The notes under the pieces were generated by a model. That model was not told the origin of the DNA. It searched no databases and saw only the letters and a program-made list of their open reading frames with translations. Source: Flavobacterium sp. J49 (GTDB lineage: Bacteria; Bacteroidota; Bacteroidia; Flavobacteriales; Flavobacteriaceae). Taken from it: DNA of 64,000 nt. The DNA lies in NCBI RefSeq assembly GCF_011742145.1, contig NZ_JAAQQU010000099.1, positions 186,001 to 250,000 on the forward strand, written 5' to 3'. The position numbers were made by a program, and so were the translations under genes. Below are positions 37,054-43,833 of the stretch, one piece after another (position 1 is the stretch's first letter; the number at the start of each line of letters is the position of its first letter).

Positions 37054-37227
37054 CTAGGCTGTTTGCTCGGCTTCTTTTTGGGCTTTTCTTTCCGCTAATA
37101 ATTCTTTCACACCACCAAAAATCCAATAAGGAACAATGAAAGTGATTAAGAAAATCATCAACCAAAAACCAATCGTAAGAATGGTTAAGAAAGCCAAGAA
37201 ACCTAAATACTGTTGAAATTCAAACAT
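37054..37227 (-). CDS. Small membrane protein, 57 residues
   Basis: A clear short gene missed by a 60-residue cut-off. The protein starts MFEFQQYLGFLAFLTILTIG, has one or two membrane helices (about 8-38, ending in IVPYWIFGGV) and a charged cytoplasmic-type tail KELLAERKAQKEAEQ. It is bounded by a terminator on the 3' side. The clean hydrophobic-then-charged pattern and full frame argue for a real gene, though no family was recognised. Confidence 0.75.
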   Translation of the reverse strand: MFEFQQYLGFLAFLTILTIGFWLMIFLITFIVPYWIFGGVKELLAERKAQKEAEQTA

Positions 37228-37340
37228 GTTTTCCGGAATTTTTTTGAATTATACGCAAATGTAAGCGTAATATTTGGGCTAACCAAAAAACAAAACATTT
37301 TTTATTAAATAGTTTATCCACAATTTTTGACGTAATTTTA

Positions 37341-37394
37341 AGGAGCTATTTCCCGCTTTCCGCGCTACACGGTAGCCAGCTGCAATCGGGGCTA
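37341..37394. repeat. Dispersed intergenic element, copy c (short form)
   Basis: AGGAGCTATTTCCCGC at the left end and CGGGGCTA at the right end bracket about 30 bp containing CCGCGCTACACGGTAGCCAG. It is a near-identical inverted copy of the element at 59064-59118. It lies 20 bp before the fumC start, so it may be part of its leader. Confidence 0.75.
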
Positions 37395-37413
37395 AACTAT
37401 AAAACTGCACAAT

Positions 37414-38799
37414 ATGGAATTTAGATTAGAAAAAGATACCATGGGCGAAGTAAAAGTACCCGCCGATAAATATTGGGGCGCCCAAACCGAACGTTCTCGC
37501 AACAATTTCAAAATAGGCCCAAGCGCTTCCATGCCTTTCACCATCATAGAAGGTTTTGCCTATCTGAAAAAAGCCGCTGCTTTTACCAACTGCGACTTAG
37601 GGGTTTTATCGGTCGAAAAACGCGATGCCATAGCCCAAGTTTGCGAGGAAATCCTAACCGGTAAATTAAACGACCAATTTCCGTTAGTCATTTGGCAAAC
37701 CGGTTCGGGTACACAAAGCAATATGAATGTCAACGAAGTCATCGCCAATCGGGCGCAAGTCTTGGCCGGTTTCAAAATTGGGGAAGGTGAGCAATTGGTA
37801 AAGGCCAATGATGATGTCAACAAATCCCAATCGTCTAACGACACTTTTCCAACGGCCATGCACATTGCAGCCTATAAAGCTGTCATTGAAATTACTATTC
37901 CGGGAATTGAAAAACTTCTCGTTACTTTAGACCTCAAGGCCAAAGAATTTAAAAATACCGTCAAAATCGGGAGAACGCATTTGATGGATGCCACGCCATT
38001 AACCTTAGGACAAGAACTTTCCGGTTATGTAGCCCAACTAAATTACGGTTTAAAAGCGCTAAAAAATACTTTGCCTCATTTGTCCGAAATAGCCTTAGGC
38101 GGAACCGCTGTAGGAACAGGTTTGAACGCACCCAACGGTTATGATACCAAAGTGGCTGACTATATAGCTCAGTTCACCGGTCATCCATTTGTAACAGCGC
38201 CCAATAAATTTGAAGCTTTGGCCTCACACGATGCCATAGTGGAAACACACAGTGCTCTGAAACAACTGGCGGTTTCCTTAAATAAAATCGCAAACGATAT
38301 CAGACTGTTGGCTTCCGGTCCACGCTCTGGAATCGGTGAAATCCTTATCCCTGAAAATGAACCGGGTTCTTCTATCATGCCGGGAAAAGTGAACCCAACC
38401 CAGTGCGAAGCGCTGACCATGGTTTGTGCTCAAGTATTAGGAAATGATGTAGCCATTTCAATTGGCGGCATGCAAGGTCATTTTGAGTTGAATGTTTTTA
38501 AACCTGTTATAGCGGCCAATTTTTTACAATCGGCAACACTAATCGGCGAAGCTTGTATTTCTTTTGATGAACATTGCGCCCAAGGAATTCAACCGAATCA
38601 AAAACGCATCAAGGAATTGCTTGACAATTCTCTAATGCTGGTCACGGCTTTAAATACCAAAATAGGCTATTACAAAGCCGCTGAAATTGCACAATACGCC
38701 CATAAAAACGGAACAACTCTAAAAGAAGAAGCGATTCGATTGGGTTATGTGTCTGCGGAAGATTTTGAGGCTTGGGTAAAACCTGAAGACATGATATAA
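37414..38799 (+). CDS. fumC: Fumarate hydratase class II
   Basis: Iron-independent fumarase of the TCA cycle, 461 residues, which interconverts fumarate and malate. The catalytic loop [11 protein letters not shown] places the serine at 319-320, matching E. coli S318. Also visible are [13 protein letters not shown] (near 100), the site around [13 protein letters not shown] (about 133-145) and [16 protein letters not shown]. It is a single gene preceded by a dispersed repeat and followed by a terminator. Confidence 0.97.
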   Translation: MEFRLEKDTMGEVKVPADKYWGAQTERSRNNFKIGPSASMPFTIIEGFAYLKKAAAFTNCDLGVLSVEKRDAIAQVCEEILTGKLNDQFPLVIWQTGSGTQSNMNVNEVIANRAQVLAGFKIGEGEQLVKANDDVNKSQSSNDTFPTAMHIAAYKAVIEITIPGIEKLLVTLDLKAKEFKNTVKIGRTHLMDATPLTLGQELSGYVAQLNYGLKALKNTLPHLSEIALGGTAVGTGLNAPNGYDTKVADYIAQFTGHPFVTAPNKFEALASHDAIVETHSALKQLAVSLNKIANDIRLLASGPRSGIGEILIPENEPGSSIMPGKVNPTQCEALTMVCAQVLGNDVAISIGGMQGHFELNVFKPVIAANFLQSATLIGEACISFDEHCAQGIQPNQKRIKELLDNSLMLVTALNTKIGYYKAAEIAQYAHKNGTTLKEEAIRLGYVSAEDFEAWVKPEDMI

Positions 38800-38802
38800 A
38801 AC

Positions 38803-38833
38803 AAAAAAACCCGCTTGGGGAAACGGGTTTTTA
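38803..38833 (+). terminator. Terminator of fumC
   Basis: AAACCCG and CGGGTTTTT form a stem around CTTGGGGAAA, with an A-run before and a T-run after. It starts 4 bp past the fumC stop. Confidence 0.8.
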
Positions 38834-38868
38834 GCGATCTGTCAAAATCAAACAAAACAATAATCAAA

Positions 38869-39363
38869 CTATTTTTTTATAAACATGTTGGTGTAATATT
38901 TTCTTCCGGTGTCCGGATTGGTTGTAACTGATATTCCTAAGTGCGTGTAATCACCTTCAATGTTGTCTTTGTGTCCTGGGCTGCTTAACCAAGCTGCAAA
39001 TGCACTTTCAGCCGTTTGGTAATTGTAGGCAATATTCTCGCCCACTTTTTCAGCGCCTAAAACTCTGATTAAATTATCAGAACGTTGTTGAAAGTAATCG
39101 TGGTTAAATACATTGTTATCAATCATATAATAATTATGCTCTTCCGATTTGTAAGAGATATGATTGATCACTTCTAAGGTATTAAGGCCAAGACTTGCGC
39201 GATAATCATTAATTAGTACGACTAATTTTGATTCGGTTTCGTTGTAATTATAGGTAGTTACAACTTTTTTGTCTGTTGTTGCTTCTTCTGAATCAGAAGA
39301 ACAAGATACCATAGTGAACACGATTGCTAACGGCAACAATGCTCTAAACATTTTTGCTTTCAT
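38869..39363 (-). CDS. CAP (SCP/PR1) domain lipoprotein
   Basis: Envelope lipoprotein of 164 residues with a lipobox at C21 (FTMVSCSSD). The CAP domain (about 45-160) shows the conserved GENIAYN, AWLSSPGHKDNI and YTHLGISV motifs, with the family's histidine/glutamate pair. CAP proteins in bacteria include putative proteases, lipid-binding and adhesive proteins; none can be assigned here. The gene follows an unusual 320 bp upstream region with a 30-bp tandem repeat. Confidence 0.9.
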   Translation of the reverse strand: MKAKMFRALLPLAIVFTMVSCSSDSEEATTDKKVVTTYNYNETESKLVVLINDYRASLGLNTLEVINHISYKSEEHNYYMIDNNVFNHDYFQQRSDNLIRVLGAEKVGENIAYNYQTAESAFAAWLSSPGHKDNIEGDYTHLGISVTTNPDTGRKYYTNMFIKK

Positions 39364-39384
39364 AGTAGTAGGTTAAGTTTTTTT

Positions 39385-39467
39385 AATAAAGTAGATGTGG
39401 GGCAAACACTTTATTTCGATTAATGTTGACAGATTATAATAAAGTAGATGTGGGGCAAACACTTTAT
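39385..39467. repeat. 30-bp perfect tandem repeat upstream of the CAP gene
   Basis: Two identical 30-bp copies (39385-39414 and 39438-39467), AATAAAGTAGATGTGGGGCA followed by AACACTTTAT, are separated by 23 bp. Each copy has inverted ends (ATAAAGT and ACTTTAT). They lie 21 and 74 bp upstream of the CAP lipoprotein start, where regulators bind. Two copies are too few for a CRISPR array. Confidence 0.85.
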
Positions 39468-39633
39468 AGAATATTTTAAGAACGTATTGTTTGATTTGGT
39501 TGAGCAATATTAGTACAAACATCGATTAAAACACAAATAAAATCGATGAAATGCATCTTTTTTATTTTTTAATAAGATATATTCTTACTTATTTATGCGT
39601 TTCAACAGTTTGTTATACCATATTGACAAAACT

Positions 39634-39658
39634 AAAAAACCACTCCGATGAGTGGTTT
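39634..39658 (-). terminator. Terminator of pdxH
   Basis: AAACCACTC, CGAT and GAGTGGTTT form a perfect 9-bp stem with a T-run on the minus strand, about 30 bp past the pdxH stop. Confidence 0.8.
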
Positions 39659-39686
39659 ATATAATTTTCAGGATTTTTTATATGAT

Positions 39687-40331
39687 TTAAGGTGAAAGTC
39701 TATCAATTTGCCAATTATAGTCGGCTAACAAACGGTATCTGATTCTGTCGTGTAGCCTGTTGGGCCTTCCCTGCCAAAACTCAACTTCAACGGGACGCAC
39801 TAAAAATCCGCCCCAATAATCGGGTCTTGGAATGGGTTGGCCTTCGAATTCTTTTTCGAGTTCCTTTAGTTTATTATCTAAGTATTCTCGTGACGGAATG
39901 GTTTCGCTTTGCGAAGAAACAATGGCGCCCAGTTTACTTCCGTCGGGTCTGGAATCAAAATAATTATCGGAAATGATATCGGTTGTTTTCTCAGCGATTC
40001 CCTTTATGATAACTTGTCGCTCTTGACTGTGCCAAAAGAAAGACAAACAAACCTTAGGATTGTTGAGTATGGCTTTTCCTTTTTCGGAATTGTAATTGGT
40101 GTAGAAAATAAAACCTTCTTCATTGAATTTTTTGAGCAGCACTACTCTACTCTTAGGGAATCCGTCTAAGCCTATGGTAGCAACCGTCATGGCGTTAACC
40201 TCTTCTATTCCTCCATATTCTTCAGTTTCGTAAAACCATTTGTGAAAAAGATTGATAGGATCTTCGGGAATGTTGGTTTCCAAAAGTTCGCTCTTTTCAT
40301 AGGATTTTCTGTAGTTGCTTAAGTCTTTCAT
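39687..40331 (-). CDS. pdxH: Pyridoxamine 5'-phosphate oxidase
   Basis: FMN-dependent oxidase of 214 residues that makes pyridoxal 5'-phosphate from the pyridoxamine or pyridoxine phosphate. FMN and substrate contacts are seen in SRVVLLKKFNEEGFIFYTNYNS (about 60-81, quoted in part), ICLSFFW-like VCLSFFWHSQERQV and the C-terminal WGGFLVRPVEVEFWQG and RPNRLHDR motifs. It supplies the cofactor for the PLP enzymes nearby, but no operon link is visible. Confidence 0.96.
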   Translation of the reverse strand: MKDLSNYRKSYEKSELLETNIPEDPINLFHKWFYETEEYGGIEEVNAMTVATIGLDGFPKSRVVLLKKFNEEGFIFYTNYNSEKGKAILNNPKVCLSFFWHSQERQVIIKGIAEKTTDIISDNYFDSRPDGSKLGAIVSSQSETIPSREYLDNKLKELEKEFEGQPIPRPDYWGGFLVRPVEVEFWQGRPNRLHDRIRYRLLADYNWQIDRLSP

Positions 40332-40394
40332 TGTATAATGTGCTTGTATGTGGTAAAGTTACTAAGTTTTCAGAATATAAAACGGATAACTTTT

Positions 40395-40541
40395 TAGCCC
40401 TGATGGCAGTGGAAATCCTTTTGGATTATCCTGAAGCGAAGCGAAAGGAAAATACAATAAGATTGCAACGGACAGCAGGAATTGCCATTACCGATAAATC
40501 CCTAGCCCTTCGCTCCTGAATTCGACAAACTCAGCCTGACA
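40395..40541. repeat. Dispersed intergenic element, copy d, plus adjoining motif
   Basis: TAGCCCTGATGGCAGTGGAAATC at the left and GGACAGCAGGAATTGCC at the right are the ends of a variant of the element family, with interior AAGCGAAGCGAAAGG. From 40498 a second piece (CCTAGCCCTTCGCTCCTGAA, then CGACAAACTCAGCCTGAC) resembles the CCTGAGC-GTCGAAGG motif inside copy b. It fills the gap between divergent-facing pdxH and the 3' end of rnz. The 62-residue open frame across it is not a gene. Confidence 0.6.
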
Positions 40542-41450
40542 TTATCCAAAATCGAATACCTTGCCGTCGTCGCCCAACAATACATTAGGAAATATCGTTT
40601 CGGCTTCTTCTTTAAACAACTCAATGCTGCTGTAGCGTGTACTGTAGTGTCCAAGAAGCAATTGTTTGACGTTGGCCAACTTGGCGATTCTTGCGGCTTC
40701 TTTGGCGGTACTGTGCATGGTCTTTTCGGCTTTATCTGCTTCACTTTCCAGGAAAGTAGTTTCGTGGTACAAGACATCAACATCTTGAATCAGCGGAATA
40801 ATGCTTTCGTCATACATGGTATCGCTGCAAAAGGCATAGCTTTTGGTCGGTTCAGGGTCAAAGGACAATTCGGCATTGGGAATTATTTTTCCGTTGTCGA
40901 GTGTAATATCGCCTCCGTATTTTATTTTTCTGAAGTAAGCGGTATCTATTTTATACTTCTCAACCGCTTCGACATTGAGTTTGCGTTCTTTAGGTTTCTC
41001 TTGGAACAAATAACCGTTGGTGTACACCCGATGTTTCAACGGAATGGTTTTGACGATAACTTTTTCGTCTTCAAACACCACTTCGCTTTCCTTAGACTCC
41101 AGTTCATGGAAATACAGATTGTAACCGGTAAACGAATTGGAATAACGCAATTGCAATAAGATAATTTCTTTGATGCCTTTGGGACCGTAAACGTGCAAAT
41201 CGGTTTGGCGGTTCAACAACATAAAGGTAGAAATCAATCCCACGAGTCCATAAAAATGATCACCGTGCAAATGTGAAATAAAGATGTGGTTGATTTTGGA
41301 AAACTTGAGTTTGTTTTTGCGCAGTTGCACCTGAGTACCTTCACCGCAATCGATAAGAAACATTCGGTTTCGAATTTCTAATATCTGTGAAGTCGGATTG
41401 GTTATGGTTCTTGGCGTGGCTGCGTAGCAACCCAATATGGTTAATTTCAT
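40542..41450 (-). CDS. rnz: Ribonuclease Z
   Basis: Metallo-beta-lactamase-fold endonuclease of 302 residues that trims the 3' end of tRNA precursors. The zinc motif is H60-L-H62-G-D64-H65, and further ligands lie in HETTFLESE and the C-terminal GHYSTRY. The exosite arm typical of RNase Z (about 150-175) is present. It is 5 bp downstream of a STAS-like gene, so the two are probably co-transcribed. Confidence 0.94.
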   Translation of the reverse strand: MKLTILGCYAATPRTITNPTSQILEIRNRMFLIDCGEGTQVQLRKNKLKFSKINHIFISHLHGDHFYGLVGLISTFMLLNRQTDLHVYGPKGIKEIILLQLRYSNSFTGYNLYFHELESKESEVVFEDEKVIVKTIPLKHRVYTNGYLFQEKPKERKLNVEAVEKYKIDTAYFRKIKYGGDITLDNGKIIPNAELSFDPEPTKSYAFCSDTMYDESIIPLIQDVDVLYHETTFLESEADKAEKTMHSTAKEAARIAKLANVKQLLLGHYSTRYSSIELFKEEAETIFPNVLLGDDGKVFDFG

Positions 41451-41455
41451 GTGGT

Positions 41456-41788
41456 TTAAAATCCTAAATCGCGCTCAATTTCTTCCATTTCAATAATATC
41501 GTGTGCTTCTAAAAGAGTTGGCACCAAGGTAATGCTTTTGGGCACGGCATTAAAATTAACATTATCGGATACAAGCACTATGGATTTCTTTTGCTTTTTG
41601 TGCAATTTAATTAGTTCGGCAAACGACTTTACGTCTTCCAGTGATAAATTTTTATCATGGGATAAATCCAATATGAGATTGTTGTTCTTATATGTATTGT
41701 GTTCGTGAGTGACTTTCATTAAAAATTCCGCTGTTTGTCCGAGCGTATCTTTAATAATAGTAGTGTGGCCTTTTTGTTCGACTTTCAT
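41456..41788 (-). CDS. STAS-like protein upstream of rnz
   Basis: A 110-residue protein with an alternating beta-alpha pattern (TTIIKDTLGQ, NNLILDLSHDKN, SFAELIKLHKKQKKSIVLVS, LVPTLLEAHDIIEMEEIE) like STAS domains of anti-sigma factor antagonists. No phosphorylatable serine in the usual DSSG motif is seen, so a classic partner switch is doubtful. Placement next to rnz in this order is common in flavobacteria (recalled). Some annotation pipelines also name it ribonuclease Z, which the sequence does not support. Confidence 0.7.
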   Translation of the reverse strand: MKVEQKGHTTIIKDTLGQTAEFLMKVTHEHNTYKNNNLILDLSHDKNLSLEDVKSFAELIKLHKKQKKSIVLVSDNVNFNAVPKSITLVPTLLEAHDIIEMEEIERDLGF

Positions 41789-41963
41789 TTTAGGGTAAAT
41801 AATTTAATCCGAAGCTAATTTAGGAAGATTTTGCCATTTTTTGGCATTTGCTCAAAGGTTTGTGATTTGGAGTGTGCAGTTCACAGAAATTTTTGGTTTT
41901 TCATCGATGAAATGCATGTTTTTTTAACATTTTATAGACTAACTGCACGATAAAAACGCTGAA

Positions 41964-42009
41964 AACCCCCGAATTCATTGAATTTGTCGATTAAACGACT
42001 TTTGGGGTT
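41964..42009. other. Structured hairpin upstream of the 42090 gene
   Basis: AACCCC (41964-41969) pairs with GGGGTT (42004-42009); inside lie GAATTC/GAATTT and GTCG-ATTAAA-CGAC. On the plus strand it precedes the -7 box, so it is more likely a DNA-level site or the end of an upstream antisense transcript than a leader structure. Confidence 0.45.
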
Positions 42010-42047
42010 AGTTATCGAAAAAATTTCAGTGCCGAATAGTCTTGAAG

Positions 42048-42055
42048 TAGTTTTG
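42048..42055 (+). promoter_or_regulatory. Promoter -7 box of the 42090 gene
   Basis: TAGTTTTG is an exact TAnnTTTG match, about 35 bases before the ATG. The -33 box is weak. Confidence 0.5.
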
Positions 42056-42089
42056 ACCAAGAATTAAGAACGAAACTAAAACACTCATT

Positions 42090-42455
42090 ATGACAACAAC
42101 AAATAACACAGTAGCTCAAAAAAATGTAACCAACGTTAGATTATTTGTTTTATTCGTATTATTAGTATTATCAAGCAACGGCGTTTTTGGTCAGGCTAAA
42201 GCAGAAGTTACCAAGGTAGCCGCTACAACTGAAGTTTCAGTTTCTAAAAATGATTCTATTGTTATTGCTACCGAAACTACTGTTGCCTCTATGGATTTCG
42301 CAGTTTGGTTCATGGGAACTAACAAAACCGCAGGAAGTAAATCAAATGTTAGCTTCAGCAAAAAAGCTTTAATCAATTCCGGTATCAACACTAACAGTGT
42401 TTTAATCAGATCAATTTTGAAGAAAGTAAGTTCTCAAGAAAGCAGCGTAGCCTAA
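42090..42455 (+). CDS. Small exported protein of unknown function
   Basis: A 121-residue protein with a signal-like helix (RLFVLFVLLVLSSNGVFGQA, about 17-36) after an unusually polar N-terminus. The mature part is small, T/S/V-rich, and ends with a helical segment (ALINSGINTNSVLIRSILKK). FAVWFMGTNKT is a distinctive core. It has no cysteine and no known domain. It looks like one of a family of small flavobacterial exported proteins (recalled, unchecked). It has its own promoter and terminator and a complex upstream region. Confidence 0.7.
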   Translation: MTTTNNTVAQKNVTNVRLFVLFVLLVLSSNGVFGQAKAEVTKVAATTEVSVSKNDSIVIATETTVASMDFAVWFMGTNKTAGSKSNVSFSKKALINSGINTNSVLIRSILKKVSSQESSVA

Positions 42456-42498
42456 TTAAATTCTAAGTTAAGTTTAGATTAAATATAATTGGTTAGTT

Positions 42499-42538
42499 TT
42501 AAAAAAAAGTCCCGATATGAGAATCGGGACTTTTTTTA
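42499..42538. terminator. Bidirectional terminator at 42500
   Basis: AAAGTCCCGAT and ATCGGGACTTT form a perfect 11-bp stem with A- and T-runs on both sides. The stop codon of the minus-strand Smr gene (42536-42538) lies inside its T-run. Confidence 0.85.
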
Positions 42539-43078
42539 TTTTACATTTTGTTTGAAATAAACTTCGGTAGCGCCGGAGCCATATTTCTGGTAATTGGCAT
42601 CTTGAAAAGAAACATTTTCATATCGGCCCAACATAAAGTCGAGCTCCGATTTTAAAATTCCCTCGCCAACCCCATGTATGAATACAATTTTCGGAATTCG
42701 GTTTCTGATGGCAAATTCAATATGATATTTGGCTGTTTCTGTTTGCTTGGTCAGAATATCAAAGTTGCTCATTGATTTGTAGTTTTTGACCAACTTTTCG
42801 ATATGCAAATCAAACTCGGGAACCGGAAGGTCTTTTTTGGATTTCTTTTCCGTATTGATATAGTTAGGCTTTGGAATTTCTTTCTCGGCTATAACCTGAT
42901 TTTTATTAAAACTAAAATTCATGTCTCGACTATTGCCAATTTTGATGAGCTCACTGCTTTTAAAAGTCAAATTGAAACCATCGTTAGTTTCAATCGTTAC
43001 TTCATTGCCTTTTACATCAACCACAACACCATCAATAGCATCGTCAAGCACCGAAACTTTATCACCTTTAGTTATCAT
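42536..43078 (-). CDS. Smr domain protein
   Basis: A 180-residue protein with an N-terminal beta-rich part of the DUF2027 type (MITKGDKVSVLDDAIDGVVV, like the KOW/SH3-like parts of MutS2) and a C-terminal Smr domain (about 110-180) with DLHIEKLV and HGVGEGILKSEL. Smr domains are nucleases or RNA-binding modules. It lacks the MutS ATPase, so it is not MutS2. The ATG at 43078 overlaps the end of the next gene upstream by 11 bp, suggesting co-transcription. Its stop is embedded in the shared terminator. Confidence 0.85.
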   Translation of the reverse strand: MITKGDKVSVLDDAIDGVVVDVKGNEVTIETNDGFNLTFKSSELIKIGNSRDMNFSFNKNQVIAEKEIPKPNYINTEKKSKKDLPVPEFDLHIEKLVKNYKSMSNFDILTKQTETAKYHIEFAIRNRIPKIVFIHGVGEGILKSELDFMLGRYENVSFQDANYQKYGSGATEVYFKQNVK

Positions 43079-43256
43079 CTTCTTCTGCTTCGGTTTCTGA
43101 ATGTTTGCTAGGTACTTTGGCACTCAATTTCATGATACCATACATAAATACGGCAACAGCAATGACTAAAATATAGACATTGGGTTTGGTCTTAGTTTGC
43201 TCATACAACCCTACTATAATGGCCACAATCATAAAAGGAAAGACAAGTTTTTTCAT
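43068..43256 (-). CDS. Small membrane protein upstream of the Smr gene
   Basis: A 62-residue protein with two hydrophobic helices (KLVFPFMIVAIIVGLY and YILVIAVAVFMYGIMKL) and a charged tail (SETEAEEDDN). The ATG at 43256 sits at the start of the first helix; an upstream start would add an unlikely N-terminus. It overlaps the Smr gene. No function was recognised. Confidence 0.7.
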   Translation of the reverse strand: MKKLVFPFMIVAIIVGLYEQTKTKPNVYILVIAVAVFMYGIMKLSAKVPSKHSETEAEEDDN

Positions 43257-43304
43257 GGAATACTCTTTGACTTCAAAAATAGTAAACTTTATTGGTAAAC
43301 GACA

Positions 43305-43336
43305 TAAAAAAAGCACCTTCAACAGAAGATGCTTAA
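43305..43336 (-). terminator. Terminator of the DUF5362 gene
   Basis: AAGCACCTTC and GAAGATGCTT pair with one G-T wobble around AACA, and a T-run follows on the minus strand. Confidence 0.75.
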
Positions 43337-43358
43337 TCTATTTTACATTACTTGAAAA

Positions 43359-43796
43359 TTATCGCATAGCACTAAATCCGATGACCACAACAACAGCGGC
43401 CAAAATATATAAGGAAATAACAACTATAGCTGAAATTCCCAAGAATTTGTGGTGTGATTTTAAATTACTGAAAGCAGTTGTCAATAATTCGGTGTTTTGT
43501 GAATTAAGTGCTTTTTTGGTACTATCCGCATATTTGTATAAATAATAAATTGGGAACAAATACAAAATGGCAAGGACCAAATACAGTATCGAAATAAATC
43601 CTTTGATGGCTCCGAATGGGCCGGGCATTTCCGGCATCATAGACATGGCCGAGGTCATTAAAATAGCCATAAGCGCCATAAATCCTATTCCGATAAAGCC
43701 CAAAATCGCTAAAAACATAGACCATTTGGCACTTTCTCTTAAATAATCCTGAGCAGCTGTTTGCAATTGCAATCCGAAATTTTGATTTTCTTCCAT
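43359..43796 (-). CDS. DUF5362 family membrane protein
   Basis: A 145-residue inner-membrane protein with about four helices (25-48, 65-90 and 115-142, the last two dense in hydrophobics). The pattern FLAILGFIGIGFMALMA and YYLYKYADSTKKAL matches proteins classed as DUF5362 (recalled). Role unknown. It is followed by its own terminator. Confidence 0.8.
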   Translation of the reverse strand: MEENQNFGLQLQTAAQDYLRESAKWSMFLAILGFIGIGFMALMAILMTSAMSMMPEMPGPFGAIKGFISILYLVLAILYLFPIYYLYKYADSTKKALNSQNTELLTTAFSNLKSHHKFLGISAIVVISLYILAAVVVVIGFSAMR

Positions 43797-43833
43797 AATA
43801 AAAGGGTTGGTTGGTTATTAATTGGTTGAGTGA

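Larger units (their letters stand above)
39364..39686. other. Long intergenic region upstream of the CAP gene
   Basis: This 323 bp gap holds, from left to right, the 30-bp tandem repeat, an AT-rich stretch with AATCGAT sites, the shared 15-mer ATCGATGAAATGCAT (39542-39556), a run of T, and the pdxH terminator. No open frame or RNA gene was seen. Confidence 0.7.
41789..42089. other. Long intergenic region between rnz partner and the 42090 gene
   Basis: This 301 bp gap contains the shared 15-mer ATCGATGAAATGCAT (41903-41917), a long imperfect hairpin (41964-42009), and a perfect -7 box (42048-42055) for the plus-strand gene. A weak -7-like TAGCTTCG (41810-41817, minus) may serve the STAS-rnz pair. 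No open frame was found. Confidence 0.6.

Noticed and set aside
39385..39467. Repeat-spacer-repeat that looks like a minimal CRISPR
   Set aside because: Only two copies, a 23-bp spacer, inverted ends of promoter-like sequence, and no cas genes.
40331..40519. 62-residue open frame on the plus strand
   Set aside because: It runs across the dispersed element d and its composition is that of the repeat; no promoter or family.
40647..41159. 170-residue open frame opposite rnz
   Set aside because: Antisense shadow; phenylalanine-rich, no start context, and rnz is certain.
42536..43078. MutS2
   Set aside because: Only the Smr domain and a small beta-rich part are present; there is no MutS ATPase.
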